From: Candidatus Methanolliviera sp. GoM_oil
GTDB lineage: Archaea > Halobacteriota > Methanoliparia > Methanoliparales > Methanoliparaceae
Assembly: GCA_902158735.1 (NCBI GenBank)
Contig: CABGHG010000043.1
Location: 1-11,096, forward strand
Direction: 5' to 3'
DNA: 11,096 nucleotides
Both the position numbers and the translations under genes were made by a program. The notes beneath the pieces are model-generated. The model searched no databases and had not been told where the DNA came from. It saw nothing but the letters and a program-made list of their open reading frames with translations. Below, one piece after another: positions 7,088 to 11,096 of the stretch. Every line of letters starts with the position of its first letter. Position 1 is the first letter of the stretch.

Positions 7088-8969
7088 TCTTTTCACCTCC
7101 ATCACTACTTTCTTTCTTTGTTTTAAAGATATAAGAAAGATTCATTCCAAGCACAAAATAAAAGCTTATTTCGTCATTTGGCATCTTCCATCCATTTCCT
7201 GCCGAAATGAAATACTTTGAAATTATTGATTCCAGAGTTCGATAATAATTTTTACTGTATTCCTCTAACTTATTTTGTATTTCTGGCAGAAGTTTTTTAA
7301 CTTGTTTTTCATCAAGTTTTAATCCTTTTAGTTTAATTCTAAATGGTGTTGCCCCTCTTTCCTGGTATTGGATATTTAATAAAAATTGTGTTAATACACC
7401 GTCCAGAAATACTGCCTTCTTTGCCTCGCTATCAAAGAACTCCCCGAACTTACTGAAGAAATAACTAATCTTTTGGCTTATCTCCTCTCTTTCACCTGAT
7501 GCCATCCCTTCAAACATTTCCCAATTCTCTTCTGTTTCTTTATTATTCATCCCTCTCCGCCCCCTAAGTTTTATTATCCCTAAGATGCTTAAATACTTTA
7601 AGAGCATAAAACCTTTTAATGTTGATATTTTAGTGGGATTGTCATTTATAAAATCACCCCGTATTCTCTGCATAATGAAACTCATCAGGAAATTATAGTC
7701 TATTGGCTTGTTTGTGAAAATTTTGTTTACAATGTCCAAAAAGTATTTTTTGCTAACCCACCTTTTATTCGTGTAATCATAGAAAAAATCTCGCAAGATG
7801 CCAAAATTAAATTCTAATGGTCTTTCACCTGTTCTCTTTTTATTCTCGAATATCGGAACCATACACTCCTTAAAAATTTTAATTTTATCAACATCTTTTT
7901 TGGCATCAAATAATGTCCTTAATCTAGAAGGTAAAATATCCTCAATATAAAGCAGAATATTAAAAACAGAACCATTATAACCTTTTGGTGCATCATAAAA
8001 CATAAAATTGAGATCAAAATAATTTTTTTGTTTGCTCATCAATTCCAATACTTCATCTTCAGCATCAGTTAAATGTTTTATTTCATCTTTCCTAAACTTA
8101 GGATCTTTTTGCTCTTCTATTGTCTTAAAAACATCCTTTCTTGTTTCTTTATCTAGTGTATTCACAGATTTAGGAATTAAGAGGTATCTGAATCCATAAA
8201 AATTAAAATTCATACTATTTCCCAGATACTTCTTACCTGCTTCAAGAGTCAAGGCGCAGTTTAAACATACAGGATAGTTTTTCCATGCATCCTCTTGATG
8301 AAAACCTCCAGTCACAAATCCACGTTTATCGACTGTATAAAATTTGTATGTGTCTACAAAACCATAAACCTCACCCCTTTTTTGGTTACAGACCGAACAT
8401 ATCTGATTTTCTGATAATGATTTTTTCCCATACTTTGAATAAAAGTTTTCCTTTGCTCTATCAACTAAGATTTTTCGAAATACGTCATAATCCCCAAGAT
8501 ATTTGTTTTCAATCTTCAAACTAACAACGTTATTCCCTTTATCCTGCTTGTGGTTGTCTTTTAGATCATTTAAAATCTCTTCTTTATTTTGTCTAATACA
8601 TCTACCTATCTTTACTAAGAAATTATCACCTTCATTTGATCCGAGTTTATCATACTTTTTAAACCACGGTAAAAACTTGGTTCTAACAAATGTAGATTCA
8701 ACTGTAGTAATCATCGATGTTGGCGTTATATCCGGACCATTTGGGGCACCTTTTTTATATGCGTATCTTCCCAGTTTATCTTTGGAATATTCTTCGATAT
8801 TTACACCTTTATACTCAAACCCATCTTTTCCACTTTCGAGAACGATAAATAATATGTTCTCCGTGTATCTATTTGTAGGGTCATCCACCAAAATATCCAA
8901 AGGATTATCAAGGCTTTTCCCCTCCTTACCGAGTGCATACTCCCCAATCCTTCTTATCGCCTCAATCAT
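7080..8969 (-). CDS. cas8b: Cas8b (TM1802/Csh1 family), Cascade large subunit
   Basis: Large subunit that recognises the protospacer-adjacent motif and helps load Cas3. The start MIEAIRRIGEYALGKEGKS is the characteristic opening of this family. Later come GAPNGPDITPTS and a zinc-binding-like region with two CxxC pairs (C191/C194 and C235/C238 from this start), also typical. I chose the ATG at 8969, giving 629 residues, because GGTGG lies five bases upstream, much like the site of both cas2 genes, and the family normally begins here. Alternatives in the same frame are ATG at 9011 (after a G-run), ATG at 9023 (TGATG overlap with cas4) and TTG at 9032; a short extension cannot be excluded. The end overlaps cas7 by 8 bases. 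Little sequence homology is expected outside these motifs, as the family diverges fast. Confidence 0.92.
   Translation of the reverse strand: MIEAIRRIGEYALGKEGKSLDNPLDILVDDPTNRYTENILFIVLESGKDGFEYKGVNIEEYSKDKLGRYAYKKGAPNGPDITPTSMITTVESTFVRTKFLPWFKKYDKLGSNEGDNFLVKIGRCIRQNKEEILNDLKDNHKQDKGNNVVSLKIENKYLGDYDVFRKILVDRAKENFYSKYGKKSLSENQICSVCNQKRGEVYGFVDTYKFYTVDKRGFVTGGFHQEDAWKNYPVCLNCALTLEAGKKYLGNSMNFNFYGFRYLLIPKSVNTLDKETRKDVFKTIEEQKDPKFRKDEIKHLTDAEDEVLELMSKQKNYFDLNFMFYDAPKGYNGSVFNILLYIEDILPSRLRTLFDAKKDVDKIKIFKECMVPIFENKKRTGERPLEFNFGILRDFFYDYTNKRWVSKKYFLDIVNKIFTNKPIDYNFLMSFIMQRIRGDFINDNPTKISTLKGFMLLKYLSILGIIKLRGRRGMNNKETEENWEMFEGMASGEREEISQKISYFFSKFGEFFDSEAKKAVFLDGVLTQFLLNIQYQERGATPFRIKLKGLKLDEKQVKKLLPEIQNKLEEYSKNYYRTLESIISKYFISAGNGWKMPNDEISFYFVLGMNLSYIFKTKKESSDGGEKNE
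7093..7100 (-). promoter_or_regulatory. Ribosome binding site of cas7
   Basis: On the minus strand this is GGAGGTGA, a full anti-16S match, five bases before the ATG at 7087. It decides the cas7 start and lies within the last codons of cas8b, so cas7 is probably translated strongly from the polycistronic message. This fits its multi-copy role in Cascade. Confidence 0.8.
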
Positions 8970-9022
8970 CCAAACCACCAAGCATGATACTGCTGTATTC
9001 TTAACATCCATTATCCCCCCCA

Positions 9023-9613
9023 TCACACACAAATATTCCTATACGTGCAATCCACACACTTCGCCTTATAACTTGTCCCCTTTGGATAAAAGCCTTTCTG
9101 AATGATCTCCAATATTTCATCTACCATCTCCACCGCCTTCTTAAAATCCCCCTCCTTAAATTCAATCTCCTTTACCAAGTTATTGCTTCTCGTATAGCAG
9201 ATAAAACCCCTATCAACCTTTACCTTATACGTATCCGCGATCATCAACGCGTATAATGCCGATTGATACTTATGCGTTCTGAACAATTTATCCTTGAACT
9301 CTGCAAACTTATAATCCAACGGTGATGCAGTACCATCTTCTAAGAATAAGACCTCATCCACGACTCCTCTGATGTGGTACTTTGGAGAAGCAAGATAGAC
9401 CGCACTCTCCTTCTTTATGCAATGCAGTTTTCTTCTCACGTAATTCTTATTCACCTTCTCTCTCGTTTCGTGTAATTCTCGCCCTTTCAAAACCTTGTAT
9501 CTCTTCTCTTCATACTGCGGTATGTCCAGGCAATACATAAAATAGATGAACCTCGGACAAAAGAGATATTCGATCACGTCCGAGATCATGATGCTCGTCT
9601 CATCCGTCTTCAT
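9023..9613 (-). CDS. cas4: Cas4 nuclease, upstream copy
   Basis: Second Cas4 of the locus, 196 residues, with every key residue kept: C19, H48 (GRELHE), D86 (VVDEV), D100 and K102 (PLDYKF), Q117/Y121 (QSALY), and C186-xx-C189-x5-C195. It should form a [4Fe-4S]-containing exonuclease acting with its adjacent Cas1-Cas2. GGTGAT six bases upstream serves as ribosome binding site, and the gene starts 23 bases after the cas2 stop (9 bases in the other module). Its stop is followed by cas8b rather than a leader and array, so this module is not next to an array within the window. DNA-level similarity to 230-832 continues to the last codons, then ends abruptly at the boundary with leader on one side and cas8b on the other. 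Confidence 0.95.
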   Translation of the reverse strand: MKTDETSIMISDVIEYLFCPRFIYFMYCLDIPQYEEKRYKVLKGRELHETREKVNKNYVRRKLHCIKKESAVYLASPKYHIRGVVDEVLFLEDGTASPLDYKFAEFKDKLFRTHKYQSALYALMIADTYKVKVDRGFICYTRSNNLVKEIEFKEGDFKKAVEMVDEILEIIQKGFYPKGTSYKAKCVDCTYRNICV

Positions 9614-9636
9614 CTTTCAATCACCCTTGAAATCTG

Positions 9637-9924
9637 TCAGATGAATTTTACACCCAATTCATCTCTCACCAATTTCTTATCAAATCCTTTCCCTATCAGT
9701 TTTATCTTCTTGAAACATTCATCGCAGACGGGAAAGATATAAAGGGCGTCGTCTTCTTCGACATTTTCCTCACACTCGAGCGCCAGCGAATCCCATTCGT
9801 TCCGATTGAGTGTTCCGAGAAAGGCACTCTTCTGAACACGGTACAAGCCATAATTCTTACATATCTTCGATACTTTGCTCCTCTTTCTATCGTTGGATAT
9901 ATCGTATATTGCCCATACGAGCAT
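9637..9924 (-). CDS. cas2: Cas2, upstream copy
   Basis: A 95-residue Cas2 of the same length as the copy at 842-1129. It shares the YDIS block (Asp8), KICKNYGLYRVQKSAFLG, NEWDSL and the C67-xx-C70 pair before FKKIKLIG. Differences concentrate at residues 47-66 and the last ten positions. The TAG-ATG junction with cas1 and the GGTGGTTAG ribosome binding site are the same as in the downstream module, showing that the cas1-cas2 unit was duplicated as a block. Frame and residues are intact, so it is probably functional. Confidence 0.95.
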   Translation of the reverse strand: MLVWAIYDISNDRKRSKVSKICKNYGLYRVQKSAFLGTLNRNEWDSLALECEENVEEDDALYIFPVCDECFKKIKLIGKGFDKKLVRDELGVKFI

Positions 9925-10902
9925 CTAACCACCCTTTTTTATAAATTCATTTGCGATCTCGTGCAACCTAAATTGGAGGGTATCTCTTATCTTTATCTTC
10001 CTGCCCTTATACTTCACACTCTTTTCGAATGTTTGATTAAGCGCCTCGATGAGTACAGCTTTTCCCTCTTTATTTAGCGACAGTCCACCCTTAATTTCGT
10101 CAAAATACACGCTTTTAACCTTCCGTTTTGTAAAAAGAAAGATCACGGTTTCGTCCACGTAGGTTCTGAATATCTCGATCACGTCAAAGACGAATGACTT
10201 CTTATTGTAGTTGTCTGTATGCAGAAATCCAACATAAGGGTCCAATCCTGCGATGATACACGCCTTCTCCACCATCGAATATAGAACGCCGTATCCATAG
10301 TTCAACATGCAGTTAAACGCATCTTTGGCGGGTTGCCTGCTTCTACCATCGAACTTCCAGTCGCCCGGCATGATGAGATTCACCGCCTCAAAGTAGATCT
10401 TTGATGACATTCCCTCGAAGCCCAAGATTCTCTGCCTCTTTTCATCGATTGATCCCTCTATCTCCATTAATTCATCTCTCATTTGTTCTATTCTGGTTAT
10501 ATATCCTTCCAGCTGTTCTTTTTCCTTTGTTCTGGTCTGTTTTAATCTCTTTAACAGTTCTATCTGATTATCTATCTTCTCAATGCTCCATCTCTTTACA
10601 ATATCCAGACCCTCTCTCCTATCATACATCTCGAGCTGTCTTCTCCGGATCAGCGTCGTACTTCCAAGTTTGGAGTGCCAAACCCGCCCATAGGGATCAC
10701 CGTAGAAATCGAGAAAGACGATATCGATGTTCTTCTCAACTGCAAATTTGATCGCATCAGTGGAGATATATGCGGAAGTTGTGATCAATATGCTCTCCAC
10801 CTTATTGGCAGATACCTCGAAGACCTTATCATCCGTCTTTACACGAAAACAATTGCCATTTTTTCTGAGGTAGGATCCACGAGTGTTGATTACAAGCTGC
10901 AT
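9925..10902 (-). CDS. cas1: Cas1 integrase, upstream copy
   Basis: A 325-residue Cas1 with catalytic E163, H228 and D240 at exactly the same positions as in the downstream copy. The start is the ATG at 10902: it aligns with the paralogue's MQLVINTRGSYLRK, and GAGGAG (10911-10916) lies eight bases upstream. The frame is open 29 codons further up to 10989, but that part has no counterpart in the paralogue and was rejected. The linker (100-150) has diverged strongly from the other copy while the catalytic domain has not. It is preceded by a 143-base gap and the end of a cas6-like gene. In the other module cas6 and cas1 overlap. Confidence 0.96.
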   Translation of the reverse strand: MQLVINTRGSYLRKNGNCFRVKTDDKVFEVSANKVESILITTSAYISTDAIKFAVEKNIDIVFLDFYGDPYGRVWHSKLGSTTLIRRRQLEMYDRREGLDIVKRWSIEKIDNQIELLKRLKQTRTKEKEQLEGYITRIEQMRDELMEIEGSIDEKRQRILGFEGMSSKIYFEAVNLIMPGDWKFDGRSRQPAKDAFNCMLNYGYGVLYSMVEKACIIAGLDPYVGFLHTDNYNKKSFVFDVIEIFRTYVDETVIFLFTKRKVKSVYFDEIKGGLSLNKEGKAVLIEALNQTFEKSVKYKGRKIKIRDTLQFRLHEIANEFIKKGG

Positions 10903-11045
10903 GATACACGCTCCTCTTTTTTCGAGTCTTGTACATGAAAGAGTGGTTTCGGGTCGATTATCTTCTTGACTGCCAGAAAACCCCGTCAATTACAGATCTG
11001 TCTAACTAAAATCTCCATACAGACAAAGATCCTGACTGCTACCGG
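10903..11045 (-). other. Intergenic gap upstream of the second cas1
   Basis: These 143 bases separate the cas6-like end from cas1. They hold the cas1 ribosome binding site (GAGGAG, 10911-10916) and a perfect 10-base palindrome ACAGATCTGT at 10992-11001. I see no convincing TATA box, terminator or CRISPR repeat. It may hold a promoter for the following operon, but the sequence does not show one clearly. Confidence 0.4.
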
Positions 11046-11096
11046 TCAAGACTCCTTTACAGTTACAGTTCCAAATCCCTGCGAAACACCCTTACC
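11046..11096 (-). CDS. 3' end of a second cas6-like (RAMP) gene, cut by the window edge
   Basis: Reading in from the right edge, the frame gives GKGVSQGFGTVTVKES and then TGA. This matches the glycine-rich C-terminal loop of Cas6; the full Cas6 in this window ends GVGRSVSRGFGTIKRIKLCNS. Its place directly upstream of cas1 mirrors the cas6-cas1 order of the other module, which supports the call. Only 16 codons are visible, so it could instead be another RAMP protein or a remnant. If complete upstream, it would be a second Cas6 that could process crRNA independently of the repeat-bearing copy. Confidence 0.65.
   Translation of the reverse strand, partial: GKGVSQGFGTVTVKES

Noticed and set aside
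7088..7105. Cas7 starting six codons earlier at 7105
   Set aside because: The GGAGGTGA binding site would then lie inside the coding sequence; it fits the ATG at 7087.
8970..9032. Longer cas8b starting at TTG 9032, ATG 9023 or ATG 9011
   Set aside because: The family normally opens with MIEAIxxIGEY and GGTGG sits before the ATG at 8969. Kept as possible alternatives rather than excluded.
8503..9105. Long forward-strand open frame (200 codons) opposite cas8b and cas4
   Set aside because: Antisense shadow of recognised genes, low-complexity Ser/Pro/Leu-rich translation, no domain.
9611..9629. Possible degenerate CRISPR repeat (forward-strand TTTCAATC followed by CCTTG) between cas2 and cas4 of the upstream module
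   Set aside because: Only a short, gapped resemblance with nothing matching beyond it; explained by the ribosome binding site and chance.
9702..9932. Alternative reverse-strand frame within cas2
   Set aside because: Overlaps the well-supported cas2 in another frame and has no resemblance to any family.
10903..10989. 29-codon N-terminal extension of the upstream cas1
   Set aside because: No counterpart in the downstream cas1, and a good ribosome binding site (GAGGAG) precedes the ATG at 10902.

Overview
This window is one CRISPR-Cas locus, type I-B (Cas8b of the TM1802/Csh1 kind, Cas7 of the Csh2 kind, Cas5h, Cas3 with HD plus helicase, Cas6b). All genes are on the minus strand, tightly packed, many with overlapping ends. 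The host is probably a euryarchaeon, of the methanogen or anaerobic methanotroph type. The reasons are the protein families, ribosome binding sites such as GGAGGTGA and GGTGGTTAG, a TATA-type promoter in the CRISPR leader, and a repeat ending in ATTGAAAC. The lineage is inference.

Read in the direction of transcription (right to left), the order is: the last 16 codons of a cas6-like gene (11096-11046), a 143-base gap, cas1-cas2-cas4 (10902-9023), the interference cassette cas8b-cas7-cas5-cas3 (8969-2856), a full cas6 (2847-2092), a second cas1-cas2-cas4 (2104-230), an AT-rich leader with a TATA box (229-79), and the first unit of a CRISPR array that runs off the left edge (78-1). Two diverged adaptation modules (the Cas1 copies are about 76% identical by hand count) therefore flank one interference cassette. 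Each is preceded by a cas6 end, which suggests a tandem duplication of cas6-cas1-cas2-cas4 or of the whole locus.

The most unusual feature is inside the full cas6. Two complete 37-base copies of this locus's own CRISPR repeat (37/37 and 36/37 matches to the array repeat at 42-78) lie in frame in the N-terminal part of the gene, in the same orientation and 32 bases apart. They are translated as VAEA(H/Y)PLKQGLKH. The 32 bases between them are not foreign: they encode EYALLHHHIN, a conserved Cas6b segment holding the likely catalytic histidines. The first insertion is flanked by an 11-base direct duplication (10 of 11 identical), and both insertions keep the frame (48 and 39 bases). The gene is thus also a repeat-spacer-repeat mini-array, on a transcript that Cas6 should be able to cut. 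It could yield a crRNA matching uninterrupted cas6 genes, and cutting would split the operon mRNA between cas3 and cas1. The layout is seen directly; the functions are inference.

Together, Cas1-Cas2-Cas4 select and insert spacers, Cas6 cuts the array transcript into crRNAs, Cas8b-Cas7-Cas5 form Cascade around them, and Cas3 unwinds and degrades the target. The interference genes look more AT-rich than the two adaptation modules, consistent with modular exchange.
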